This document shows positions 8,748 to 16,759 of a DNA stretch of 32,082 nucleotides, piece after piece. The stretch is from positions 1-32,082 of the forward strand of contig JAUWXV010000011.1 of assembly GCA_030616165.1 (NCBI GenBank). Direction: 5' to 3'. How positions within the stretch are numbered: position 1 is the stretch's first letter; every line of letters begins with the position of its first letter. Origin of the DNA: a bacterium. Lineage in GTDB: Bacteria > SM23-31 > JAUVVT01. The notes below the pieces were generated by a model. The model made no database searches and was not told where the DNA came from. It was given only the letters and a program-made list of their open reading frames with translations. The position numbers and the translations under genes are program-made.

Positions 8748-10520
8748 TCAATCAGAATTTTTCTTTTTGGTGATTATATCTTCTCCATAATACAAGCTTG
8801 CAATTCTCTCAAATCTTAAAATTTCTCCTAAAAGCCATTTGAAAAAACCCACATCCATTATAGAAATACCAAATTTCGTTCGGAAGTCATAACCTTTCTT
8901 CCAAGAAGATGTAATTCTAATATTATAAATCTCATTAAAGACATTACGAAGATCTTTATTCGATAAATCAAATTTATACATTATCTTAATTACTTCATCA
9001 TCATCTTCCTTTAACAGGAGTTCTTTGCAGAAACGTACTGTTGAAGAGATAATCCTTTTCTTAGGAAATTTGAAAATTGTGGAAATAGTATTTGCCGCAT
9101 CATAGGATTTATTAAAAATATACTTGTCAAAGTTTCGATATGCTTGTTCCATAAATTCATTAACATTCTTGAGATCCGATGCAATAGAAAATGTTTCTAT
9201 GATTCCAGCAAATTCTTTAATATTTTTAAGTTTCAGAAAAATAAGACATTTGTTCATCAACGTTTTCAGGATTTCTCTCTTTTCTAACTTAAAATCAATG
9301 AAAGTTTTATAAGATAGTTCTATGTTATCATTTTTTACAAAAATATCAAATAATCGGTAAGCGAGTCTTATTAGAGTGGATTTATGAGAAGAAAAAATAT
9401 TAAATAATTTCAAAACAGTTGTGTAATGAAGTTCTGCTTGATTGAGATTGATAATAATGTGGTCCAGTTTTCGGACAATTTCTCCTATTATCTGATCACT
9501 GGCAGTTGCTCTTTCAATATTTATTATTTCATTAAGATTATAATCGGTGATTATACTTGCGGATAGAAAAGATTTGGTGAAGAAACTTATTTTTGCCGAT
9601 TCGGGAAGACTAATAATCTTTTTCAAAAAGAAAAAAGCGGCATCCGAGGCTTCCATGTAGTAAGTTTGTGCGAATGCATCGGTTGAACGCCTTTCTTCCA
9701 TAATTGCATATTCGTTTAAAATATTAACTGCATTGACATAAGGATCATCGAGTAATAGTTCTATCTTCTCACAATATTCACCCCTCTCAGCCTTTTCTTT
9801 GAACTTCTGGAATTCTAATTTAAATACCTCAATCGCAGCTCTTTTCATCCTGGTCTTACCAAGCTGAAAAACCTTTGCAATTTCTGCCGCTGTTTGATAA
9901 TTCTCTCGTGACATATTATAATCATATTGTATTAAAGCATGAGGCTCTGTTATATTCGGTTTCAAAGAGAATATCTCTTGAATCTTAAACGCTTTCGTAT
10001 AATCCCTCTCAGTTTCAGATTTGTCAAATGTCATCATCTGTTTAAAAAGTCTGATGCCCCACTGCGTCATTTGTTCAGTAATTACCTTTCCTTTATAACT
10101 CTGGATTATTTCAGAGGCTTTTTGATAGTTTCCTTCATGTATTAATTCTTTCACATAGGACAAAACTCCATGTGTAGTCCTTTTTCCGTCCAATAAAAAA
10201 TAATCAACAATAAAAAATGCGGTTTCTGGGACATTTTTCCAAATCACGAAATCAAAAGTAATCTCTGCAATTCTGATTAAATCTTTATTGGAAACATTAT
10301 GAGCTCCCGCTATCTTTCTTACCATGTCAATATTTCTGTAACACAGATAATGAACAATTTCTTCAAGATAAGTAAATTCAATTATCTGTTCTCCCTCGTC
10401 AGCTACTTTCGGCTTATACTTAAAATCTCCCTCTGCACTGGGCATTATCCTTTCAATAAGTTCATTGTCGGGAGTTTTCTCACTTAATTTTATTTTTAAC
10501 TGATTAATAAAAATATCCAT
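8748..10520 (-). CDS. Large alpha-helical (solenoid-like) protein of unknown function
   Basis: 590 residues, not recognised. The sequence is almost entirely helical, rich in Lys, Ile, Phe and Glu, with no signal peptide and no membrane segment. Loosely repeating units of about 35 residues have the pattern 'Y..A.eI...F.L.k', for example 'ENYQTAAEIAKVFQLGKTRM' (about 206-225) and 'KSYDAANTISTIFKFPKKRI' (about 473-492). 'DYTKAFKIQEIFSLKPN' and 'IELSYKTFIDFKLEKREI' look like further units. This resembles a TPR/HEAT-type scaffold. No catalytic motif is visible. The neighbours (a sugar isomerase downstream, an oxidoreductase subunit upstream) give no clue. The ATG at 10520 has no clear SD, so the start is less certain. 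The 249-base gap that follows is featureless AT-rich sequence. Confidence 0.8.
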   Translation of the reverse strand: MDIFINQLKIKLSEKTPDNELIERIMPSAEGDFKYKPKVADEGEQIIEFTYLEEIVHYLCYRNIDMVRKIAGAHNVSNKDLIRIAEITFDFVIWKNVPETAFFIVDYFLLDGKRTTHGVLSYVKELIHEGNYQKASEIIQSYKGKVITEQMTQWGIRLFKQMMTFDKSETERDYTKAFKIQEIFSLKPNITEPHALIQYDYNMSRENYQTAAEIAKVFQLGKTRMKRAAIEVFKLEFQKFKEKAERGEYCEKIELLLDDPYVNAVNILNEYAIMEERRSTDAFAQTYYMEASDAAFFFLKKIISLPESAKISFFTKSFLSASIITDYNLNEIINIERATASDQIIGEIVRKLDHIIINLNQAELHYTTVLKLFNIFSSHKSTLIRLAYRLFDIFVKNDNIELSYKTFIDFKLEKREILKTLMNKCLIFLKLKNIKEFAGIIETFSIASDLKNVNEFMEQAYRNFDKYIFNKSYDAANTISTIFKFPKKRIISSTVRFCKELLLKEDDDEVIKIMYKFDLSNKDLRNVFNEIYNIRITSSWKKGYDFRTKFGISIMDVGFFKWLLGEILRFERIASLYYGEDIITKKKNSD

Positions 10521-10608
10521 AAAAATATATTAGCTTAATTAAAAAATAATCAGTATTTCCAGAATAAATTTTTAATAATTCCTCACTTATCAAAAATGAA
10601 GATATATA

Positions 10609-10707
10609 AAAACAATAATGTTAGAATTCACTTTGTTGTCCACCTGCAGGGTCATCACCCCTAAGGGAACAAGATTAAGATATGCAAAAATAATAACATT
10701 AGAATTT
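10609..10707. repeat. Pair of 23-bp direct repeats bracketing a GC-richer insert after porG
   Basis: AAAAACAATAATGTTAGAA.. (10609-10631) and AAAAATAATAACATTAGAA.. (10685-10707) match in 19 of 23 positions, and all four differences are transitions. Between them is a GC-richer block containing CACCTGCAGGG and CACCCCTAAGGG. The right copy overlaps the 3' end of the oxidoreductase gamma-subunit gene. It could be an insertion with target duplication or a local duplication; no gene lies inside. Confidence 0.45.
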
Positions 10708-11284
10708 ATTCCCCGATAACCTCTTCGTATGCCCTTTTTACCGCTTTTGCATTTCCTTCAACTATTTTTTCATTGAATTTCTTTAGAAATTTCCTTCGTA
10801 TTTCACCGGTGAGAGTTTCAAGTTTCAATATATTTGTAATCTTAAGCATAGCACCCAGCATTGGCATATTGGGTATGTCTCTCCCCAGTTCATCGAGTGC
10901 TATCTGCGAGGCATTAACAGTAAAAATCTTACCGTTTTTCATCTTTAATTTTTTTCTTACCTCTGCTGGGGGGTGAGAGGAATTTACAATAACTATACCA
11001 TCATCGGTTAACCCTTGTGTAACATCCATCACGTCGAGTAATGTAGAATCGAGAACAGCGACAATGTCAGGGTTTGAAATAGAACAATGCACTTTTATTT
11101 GAGCATCGCTAATCCTTGTAAAGCCTTTTACAGGAGCACCCATCCTCTCTGGACCGTATTCTGGAAAGCCTTGACTGTACTTCCCTTCAATGAGTGCAAT
11201 CTCCGCTAAAAAAGTGGCAACTGTTTTGGAGCCCTGTCCTCCTCTTGCGTGCCAGCGTACTTCCCTGAGATTATTTTTTTTCAT
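10706..11284 (-). CDS. porG: 2-oxoacid:ferredoxin oxidoreductase, gamma subunit
   Basis: Gamma subunit (domain III) of pyruvate- or 2-oxoglutarate:ferredoxin oxidoreductase, which oxidises a 2-oxoacid to acyl-CoA with ferredoxin as electron acceptor. The 192 residues carry the family marks: 'VRWHARGGQGSKTVATFLAE' near the N-terminus (usually HGRGGQG) and 'FPEYGPERMGAPVKGFTR' (about 40-57), followed by 'SNPDIVAVLDSTLL'. The usual partners (delta ferredoxin-like, alpha and beta subunits) are not adjacent: hypE lies upstream and an unrelated gene downstream. The gene has its own good ribosome site (GGAGGTT, 6 bases before ATG). It may serve a complex encoded elsewhere or be a leftover copy. Pyruvate versus other 2-oxoacid specificity cannot be read from this subunit, so the symbol is provisional. 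Confidence 0.9.
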   Translation of the reverse strand: MKKNNLREVRWHARGGQGSKTVATFLAEIALIEGKYSQGFPEYGPERMGAPVKGFTRISDAQIKVHCSISNPDIVAVLDSTLLDVMDVTQGLTDDGIVIVNSSHPPAEVRKKLKMKNGKIFTVNASQIALDELGRDIPNMPMLGAMLKITNILKLETLTGEIRRKFLKKFNEKIVEGNAKAVKRAYEEVIGE

Positions 11285-11549
11285 ATTTAACCTCCGGTTA
11301 TTTCGTTTTATATTTGTAATGACTTCAAATCGTTAATTAACAGAAATATAGCAAATTTACTTTATTTAGCATATACATAAATATTGAGATTTTCAATACT
11401 AGTGCCATGTTAAATAATATATGTTCTTTTTTGTAATTTTTATAAAAAAAGTTCCTTAATTTTTATATTTGTATAATTTTCAAAAATATTTTAACGAAAA
11501 TAACGCTGTTTTGTCCTTACATAATAATCATTTTTGATTAAATATATTG

Positions 11550-11579
11550 TAGGGACAGGACATTGTCCTGTCCTTTTTT
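11550..11579. repeat. Palindromic repeat, TGTAGGG family (copy 1)
   Basis: TGTAGGGACAGGACATTGTC.. : arms GGACAGGACA (11553-11562) and TGTCCTGTCC (11564-11573) pair perfectly over 10 bp, followed on the plus strand by six T. It looks like a plus-strand terminator, but no plus-strand gene lies upstream. The TGTAGGG edge is shared with 25055 and, in complement, with 30352, so I treat it as a dispersed repeat. Confidence 0.65.
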
Positions 11580-11657
11580 GCTCATTAAATATTATTACTT
11601 TTATTTTTTAATCATCATTTTATTTTTGACGAAGTTCAACCATATAATATAAAAAAT

Positions 11658-11744
11658 TTACCTTAAAAATGTAAGTTTTTTTGTCTGGACGAAATCTCCT
11701 GCTTTTAACTGATAAAAATAGATGCCACTTGAAACAATCTTTTC
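11658..11744 (-). pseudogene. Remnant of a type IX secretion (Por) C-terminal sorting domain, in frame after hypE
   Basis: Directly after the hypE TAG the same frame reads 28 codons to a TAA, containing SGIYFYQLKAGDFVQTKK and ending KKLTFLR. This is the characteristic last strand pair of Por/type IX secretion sorting tails, often the end of FlgD-like Ig domains ('..VSSGIYFYQL KAGDFVQTKKM..L'). The rest of any secreted protein is absent. It is therefore a 3' fragment, probably left by recombination, and it indicates that the genome has, or had, such exported proteins. Readthrough of the TAG would fuse it to HypE, but HypE needs a free terminal Cys, so readthrough would be harmful. Confidence 0.75.
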
Positions 11745-12755
11745 CTAGCAAATCCTCGGCAAAAGCAAACCGGAAGGCATGTCAACGATTCTTTCTCCAC
11801 CAATACTCGTTTTTAAAATAACCTTTCCCTTTGATTTTTCCTTTACTTCTCCTATTATCTGAGCAGACTCCCCATATTTACAACTTCTGATTATTTCAAG
11901 TGTTTTATCCGCATCTTCAGGTGCAGCGAATGCGACAAATTTCCCTTCATTCGCAATATATAACGGGTCGAGCCCCATAATTTCACATGCCCCCATAACC
12001 TCTTCCCTGACAGGAATTTTATCCTCATTTATATATACGGTTACACAGGACTGTCTGGCAATTTCATTCAGAACAGCGGCTAATCCACCTCTCGTCGGGT
12101 CACGCAGTACATGCACCCCTAATCCTTCATTTAAAATATTTCTGACGATATTATTTAAAGGAGCACAATCGCTTTTTATTTTTGTTTCAAATGATAAGCC
12201 GTGTCTTTCGGACATAACTGCAATTCCGTGGTCACCAATATATCCGCTGAGTATGACCTTATCACCAACAACAGCACTACTGCCCGAAATTTTATAATCC
12301 TTTCTGAGAAAACCTATGCCCGATGTATTGATAAATAGTTTATCAGCACTCCTCTTTGCAACGACCTTTGTATCCCCTGCAATAACTTTAACATTAGATT
12401 CATCAGCGGACTGTTTAATTGAAATAACTATCTTTTCCAAATCGTCGAATGAAAAACCCTCTTCAATTATGAATCCACAACTCAAATATAACGGCTCTGC
12501 ACCGCTCATACAAAGGTCATTCACAGTTCCACAGACTGCAAGTTTTCCTATATCTCCTCCGGGGAAAAAAATCGGTTCTACAACATAAGAATCTGTGGTA
12601 AAAGCGAGCAGACTGTCATTTAAATCAAAAACAGCAGAATCATCGAGATTTTCAAGTATGCTGTTTTTCAAATGTGGTAAAAAATATTTATCTATTAAAT
12701 CGTGCGAAAGTTTTCCCCCACTCCCGTGCCCTAATATTATTGTCTCATTTTTCAT
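11745..12755 (-). CDS. hypE: Hydrogenase maturation factor HypE
   Basis: HypE dehydrates a carbamoyl group carried on its terminal Cys to thiocyanate, giving the CN ligands of the [NiFe]-hydrogenase active-site iron. The 336 residues show 'GHGSGGKLSHDLI' (9-21), 'LAVCGTVNDLCMSGAEPLYL' (AIR-synthase-type ATP fold), 'RDPTRGGLAAVLNEIA' and the essential C-terminal PRIC, ending at Cys336. Family length is normal. It follows hypD in transcription order, with a 176-base composite hairpin element in between instead of the tight spacing common in hyp operons. There is no clear SD before the ATG at 12755. The ORF's TAG is followed in frame by an unrelated remnant. Confidence 0.96.
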   Translation of the reverse strand: MKNETIILGHGSGGKLSHDLIDKYFLPHLKNSILENLDDSAVFDLNDSLLAFTTDSYVVEPIFFPGGDIGKLAVCGTVNDLCMSGAEPLYLSCGFIIEEGFSFDDLEKIVISIKQSADESNVKVIAGDTKVVAKRSADKLFINTSGIGFLRKDYKISGSSAVVGDKVILSGYIGDHGIAVMSERHGLSFETKIKSDCAPLNNIVRNILNEGLGVHVLRDPTRGGLAAVLNEIARQSCVTVYINEDKIPVREEVMGACEIMGLDPLYIANEGKFVAFAAPEDADKTLEIIRSCKYGESAQIIGEVKEKSKGKVILKTSIGGERIVDMPSGLLLPRIC

Positions 12756-12779
12756 AATATTAAAAATAAAAAGTTAATA

Positions 12780-12955
12780 CCTACTTTCTTTGAAAAGAAA
12801 GTAGGCAAAGAAACTTTTAATTTATTTCTCAATCCATCCCGCTCAAGCGGGACGGATTGAGAAATAGTTAACTCTATTCCATATTCCCCCGATTACTCGG
12901 GGGAATATGGAATAATTTTAAAGTTTTCTTGCTTCTTCTTTTTCAAAAGAAGAAG
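12780..12955. repeat. Composite four-hairpin element, copy A (between hypD and hypE)
   Basis: Four palindromes in a row: CTACTTTCTTTGAAAAGAAA.. (12781-12804); TTTCTCAATCC..GGATTGAGAAA (12825-12864); TATTCCATATT..AATATGGAATA around CCCCCGATTACTCGGGGG (12875-12914); and CTTCTTCTT..AAGAAGAAG (12932-12955). The linkers GCAAAGAAACTTTTAA (12805-12820) and TTAAAGTTTTCTTG (12918-12931) are nearly complementary and could enclose the two inner hairpins. The right end touches the hypD stop codon (12957-12959). It fills nearly all of the hypD-hypE gap. It matches copy B in inverted orientation with paired changes. There is no terminal T-run, so it is not a simple terminator. Confidence 0.85.
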
Positions 12956-12956
12956 A

Positions 12957-14039
12957 CTATGTATATTTATAATATGCGGCGCAGGTTCCCTCGCTTGAAA
13001 CCATACAGGGACCGACCGGTTCTTCTGGCGTGCATACATTTCTGAATAATTTACATTCATCCGGAGTATTTATACCCTGCAAAATATTTCCGCAAATACA
13101 CTCTTTATTCTTTTTGACAGGTTTATATTTAAAAGGAAAAAGAAATTCTGCATCAAACTCCTTAAATTTATCCTTAATCTTCAAACCACTCTCCTTAATT
13201 ACACCAATTCCTCTCCACTCTGCATCATCTTTCTCAAAAACATCATATATAACTGATTGTGCCTTTTTATTTCCTTCAACCTTAACCGCTCTCGTGTATT
13301 GTATTTCCACTTCCGAGCGATTCTCTGTTATTTGCTTAACAAGTAAATATATAGACTGGAGAATGTCGGTAGGCTCAAACCCTCCAATTACGCAGGGAGT
13401 ATTATACTTTACAGATAAAAATCCGTAAGGAAGAGAGCCAATAATGGCACTCACATGAGCAGGGCATATAAACCCATCAATATATACCTTATCACCGCTC
13501 ACAATTGCCTCCATTGCAGGGGGTATGAGTTTATTAGCACTCATCACATAAAAATTCTTGATGTTCTCATTTTCAGCCTTAAGAATAACAGAAGCAATGG
13601 TGGGGACTGTAGTTTCAAAACCCACTCCCAAAAATATGACCTTTTCTTTGGGATTTTCGACTGCAACCTTCAACGCATCTAATACAGAATATACTACGCG
13701 AATATCACCTCCATTTGCTTTTTGTTTTTCCAGACTCGATTCAGAACCCGGAACACGCATCATATCACCAAACGTGGTGATTATAACATCTTTCTTGCAC
13801 GATAATTCAATTGCTCTATCGATATAACTATCCTCCGTTACACAAACAGGACAGCCCGGTCCGGATAATAATCTTACATTTTCCGGAAGCATCTTTTTTA
13901 TACCATATCTATATATAGCCATAGTATGAGTTCCACAGACCTCCATCAATGTAATTTTCCTGCCACCTGCTCTTTTTCCGATTTCACTGGCAATCTGTAA
14001 AGATGCCTCTTTACTGCGGAATTCGTCTATGTATTTCAT
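12957..14039 (-). CDS. hypD: Hydrogenase maturation factor HypD
   Basis: HypD is the iron-sulfur scaffold on which, with HypC, the Fe(CN)2CO unit of [NiFe]-hydrogenase is built. The 360 residues include the conserved Cys motifs: CGTHT (Cys35), 'GPGCPVCVT' (Cys63, Cys66), 'PCVIGGFEPTDILQSI', and a C-terminal cluster-binding region with 'ECICGNILQG' followed by further Cys in 'DECKLFRNVCTPEEPVGPCM'. The start overlaps the hypC stop by four bases (ATGA), so the two are translationally coupled, consistent with the HypC-HypD complex. Its TAG lies one base from the composite hairpin element A. Confidence 0.97.
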   Translation of the reverse strand: MKYIDEFRSKEASLQIASEIGKRAGGRKITLMEVCGTHTMAIYRYGIKKMLPENVRLLSGPGCPVCVTEDSYIDRAIELSCKKDVIITTFGDMMRVPGSESSLEKQKANGGDIRVVYSVLDALKVAVENPKEKVIFLGVGFETTVPTIASVILKAENENIKNFYVMSANKLIPPAMEAIVSGDKVYIDGFICPAHVSAIIGSLPYGFLSVKYNTPCVIGGFEPTDILQSIYLLVKQITENRSEVEIQYTRAVKVEGNKKAQSVIYDVFEKDDAEWRGIGVIKESGLKIKDKFKEFDAEFLFPFKYKPVKKNKECICGNILQGINTPDECKLFRNVCTPEEPVGPCMVSSEGTCAAYYKYT

Positions 14040-14254
14040 TTATTCTTGCCTATCTCTTTCAGTATAGAAATTGTCTCAAGTGCTTCTTCCTCATCAATTT
14101 TCTGAATTGCATATCCTGCATGAACCAATAAATAATCACCGATTTTGACATCATCAATCAGAACAAGTGAAATTTCCTTCACTATACCCCCCAACTCCAC
14201 ATTACCGTTTTCACCCTCTACCTTTAATAACTTCATCGGAACCGCTAAACACAT
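14036..14254 (-). CDS. hypC: Hydrogenase assembly chaperone HypC
   Basis: Small chaperone that binds HypD and the hydrogenase large-subunit precursor and carries the iron unit. 72 residues, normal for the family. It begins MCLAVPMKLL; Cys2, exposed after Met removal, is the essential ligand. 'IGDYLLVHAGYAIQKIDEEEA' (about 38-58) is the OB-fold signature. SD AAGGAGA lies 6 bases before the ATG. It overlaps hypD by four bases. It is separated from hypF by composite element B, so its upstream spacing is unusually long. Confidence 0.97.
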   Translation of the reverse strand: MCLAVPMKLLKVEGENGNVELGGIVKEISLVLIDDVKIGDYLLVHAGYAIQKIDEEEALETISILKEIGKNK

Positions 14255-14304
14255 ATCTTCTCCTTTTATAATAAAAGTATATAGTTTTTTAACACACTTT
14301 TTTT

Positions 14305-14474
14305 GACACCTTTTTTGAAAAAAAGGTGTCCCAAAAAACTTACTAATATTTCCTTATTCCCCCGATTAATCGGGGGAATAAGGAATAGATTTCACTATCA
14401 CTCAATCCGTGCAAAGCACGGATTGAGTGATAAGTCAAAAGTTTCTTTGGCTACTTTCTTTTCAAAGAAAGTAG
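14305..14474. repeat. Composite four-hairpin element, copy B (between hypF and hypC)
   Basis: Palindromes: GACACCTTTTTT..GGTGTC (14305-14330); TTCCTTATTCC..GGAATAAGGAA around CCCGATTAATCGGG (14350-14385); ATCACTCAATCC..GGATTGAGTGAT (14397-14431); CTACTTTCTTTTCAAAGAAA.. (14451-14474). The linkers CCAAAAAACTT (14331-14341) and AAGTTTCTTTGG can pair. It is copy A inverted: the same order of hairpins when read from the end of hypF. The last hairpin runs into the hypF coding sequence and supplies its final codons and stop (14462-14464). Confidence 0.85.
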
Positions 14475-16738
14475 CTCATACCTGCTATAACTGCCTGTCC
14501 CAGAGATATTCCTCCATCGTTAGTTGGAACTTTTGTATGATGAAATACTTCAAAGCCCCTTTTAATTAAGGAATATTTGAGATTTTTTAAAAGGAACATA
14601 TTCTGAAAACATCCACCACTCAAAGCAACCTTATTTATATTTCTTTCTCTCCTTATATTTTCTAAAATTTCAAGAAATATATTTACAAGTGTTTTATGAA
14701 ACTTATAACTTATTGTTCCATTACCCACATTTTTTGATTTATCTTCAATTATTCCTTTAATAATTTCATCATATAGTATAACATATCTTTCATTTTCACT
14801 ATTTATTTTAAAAGGATAAGCATCGCGATTGGCATCTTCATTAATAACATTCTCCAGTTCGATTGCCGCCTGCCCTTCATAATTTACAACGTTTCTTATT
14901 CCTATTATTGCAGAAACTCCATCGAAAAACCTTCCCAGACTGGATGTAAGGGGAGAATTAATCTTCTCACTCATCATTTTAATTAATAGTTTGCCAATAT
15001 TCTTATCAATATTTTTAACAAATCTTAGAGAAATATCCCACATTTCATTTCCAAAAACTTTATACAAATAACTCAATCCCATTCTCCACGGTTGTTTTAT
15101 TGCTTTTTCACCTCCGGGCATAGGGATATAATCAAACTGTGCAATCCTTTCAAACTCAACCAAATCGGCAATCAGGACTTCGCCCCCCCAGATATTACCG
15201 TCTGTTCCGTATCCGGTTCCGTCAAGTGCAATACCTATCACCTTTTCAGAGAGGCAATTTTCAGCCATACATGATGCTACGTGAGCATGATGATGTTGAA
15301 TCCCTATCTTTTTTTTATTTTCAATTTCTAATGCGTACTTTGTGCTGAGATAACTCGGATGAAGGTCATAGGCAATTATTTCTGGCTCTATTTCAATAAT
15401 TTTCTTCAAATGAGCAATAGATTTTTGATAAAATTCGAAAGTCTGGAGATTCTCAAGGTCACCGATATGTTGACTTAAAAATGCATTTTCACCCTTAATT
15501 AAACAAACTGTATTTTTTAATTCACCTCCACACCCAAGAACGTTGGGAAAACTTTTATTTAAACGAATTGGAAAAGGAACGTAATCCCTCGCTCTTCTTA
15601 TCGGGAACGGTCTTTTATCAAATATCATATAAACCGAATCATCAGAGCGGATAAAAATATCTCTGTTGTGAAGAATAAAGTAATCGGCAATTCCGGATAA
15701 TCTTTTTAAGGCATCGTTATTATCAATTGAAATAGGTTCGTCATTCAAATTGCCGCTGGTATCAACAAGTGCATTGAAATTATCACGGATTATAAGATAG
15801 TGGAGGGGAGTGTATGGAAGCAATACACCAAAATATTTGTTATTAGGAGCTAAATACTCTGAAATATAATTCCTACCTTTCTTTCTCAAAAGAACAATTG
15901 GCTTTCGACGAGAAAGGAGCATCTGCTTCTCTTCTTCGGAAATATAAGCAAATTCTGATATGATATCTAAATCATCTGCTAAAAGAGCAAAAGGTTTTTC
16001 CTCTCTGAACTTTCTTTTTCTCAAATTCAATACCGCTTCATCAGTTTGAGCATCACACAAAAGATGAAATCCTCCCAAGCCTTTCACTGCAATAATTTTA
16101 CCCATCTTTAATAATTCAACCGCTTTTTTTATTGGCTCTTCTTTTTCGACAACATTTCCATATAAATCTGTAAGTAAAACATCAGGACCACATTTAAAAC
16201 AGGCATTAGTCTGAGCGTGAAATCTTCGGTCAAGCGGATTTTCATACTCGCCTCTGCATTCAGAACACATCTTAAATACTTGCATTGTCGTATTTATTCT
16301 ATCATAAGGTATATCGGAAATTATCGTAAATCTGGGACCGCAGTTCGTGCAGGTAATAAAGGGATATTTATACCTTCGATTTGAGGGGTCAAAGAGTTCC
16401 TTAAGGCAGTCGTCACATATCGATACATCGGGAGAGATAAGAGTTTTTCGGCTTGCTGCTTTTAAACTTTTTTTAATCTTAAAATTCTTATATAGATTCA
16501 GGGATTTTTCACTTATCTTAATATCGGAAATATTTGCCAGAGGGGGAGATTCTTTTTCAATCGATTTCAGAAAACTATTAATATCCTTCTCTTCTCCTTC
16601 AACCTCTATCCCCACTCCCTCGGTATTATTCAACACATATCCATTCAATCTGTTTTTTGCGGCAATCTTATAAATAAACGGCCTGAATCCAACACCCTGA
16701 ACCAAACCATTTATATCAATTTTTAATCTCTTCTGCAT
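14462..16738 (-). CDS. hypF: Carbamoyltransferase HypF
   Basis: HypF uses carbamoyl phosphate and ATP to load a carbamoyl group onto the terminal Cys of HypE. At 758 residues it has the full domain set: acylphosphatase domain (1 to about 90, VQGVGFRP at 13-20); paired zinc fingers with Cys108/111, 130/133, 158/161 and 180/183; a YrdC-like domain (about 200-385, 'AVKGLGGFHLLCDA'); and a Kae1-like C-terminal domain with HHHAHVASCMAE and 'ALSGGCFQNMFLL' near the end. Odd point: the last codons (Tyr-Phe-Leu-stop) lie inside a hairpin of composite element B, so the end may have been reset by the repeat. It starts 21 bases after hypB, without a clear SD. Confidence 0.96.
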   Translation of the reverse strand: MQKRLKIDINGLVQGVGFRPFIYKIAAKNRLNGYVLNNTEGVGIEVEGEEKDINSFLKSIEKESPPLANISDIKISEKSLNLYKNFKIKKSLKAASRKTLISPDVSICDDCLKELFDPSNRRYKYPFITCTNCGPRFTIISDIPYDRINTTMQVFKMCSECRGEYENPLDRRFHAQTNACFKCGPDVLLTDLYGNVVEKEEPIKKAVELLKMGKIIAVKGLGGFHLLCDAQTDEAVLNLRKRKFREEKPFALLADDLDIISEFAYISEEEKQMLLSRRKPIVLLRKKGRNYISEYLAPNNKYFGVLLPYTPLHYLIIRDNFNALVDTSGNLNDEPISIDNNDALKRLSGIADYFILHNRDIFIRSDDSVYMIFDKRPFPIRRARDYVPFPIRLNKSFPNVLGCGGELKNTVCLIKGENAFLSQHIGDLENLQTFEFYQKSIAHLKKIIEIEPEIIAYDLHPSYLSTKYALEIENKKKIGIQHHHAHVASCMAENCLSEKVIGIALDGTGYGTDGNIWGGEVLIADLVEFERIAQFDYIPMPGGEKAIKQPWRMGLSYLYKVFGNEMWDISLRFVKNIDKNIGKLLIKMMSEKINSPLTSSLGRFFDGVSAIIGIRNVVNYEGQAAIELENVINEDANRDAYPFKINSENERYVILYDEIIKGIIEDKSKNVGNGTISYKFHKTLVNIFLEILENIRRERNINKVALSGGCFQNMFLLKNLKYSLIKRGFEVFHHTKVPTNDGGISLGQAVIAGMSYFL

Positions 16739-16759
16739 ATAAAATTATTAAATAATCAG

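Larger units (their letters stand above)
11285..11744. other. 460-base intergenic gap between hypE and porG
   Basis: No intact gene. From the hypE side it holds a sorting-domain tail remnant (11658-11744) and a palindrome (11550-11579); the rest is AT-rich with no convincing promoter or structure. Any promoter for porG should be here, but I cannot pick one with confidence. Confidence 0.6.

Noticed and set aside
11553-11579. Plus-strand terminator (10-bp stem plus T6)
   Set aside because: No plus-strand gene lies upstream; its TGTAGGG edge places it in the dispersed palindrome family.
12780-14474. Closely spaced palindromes taken as a CRISPR-like array
   Set aside because: Hairpins differ from each other, spacers are not uniform, and no cas genes are present.
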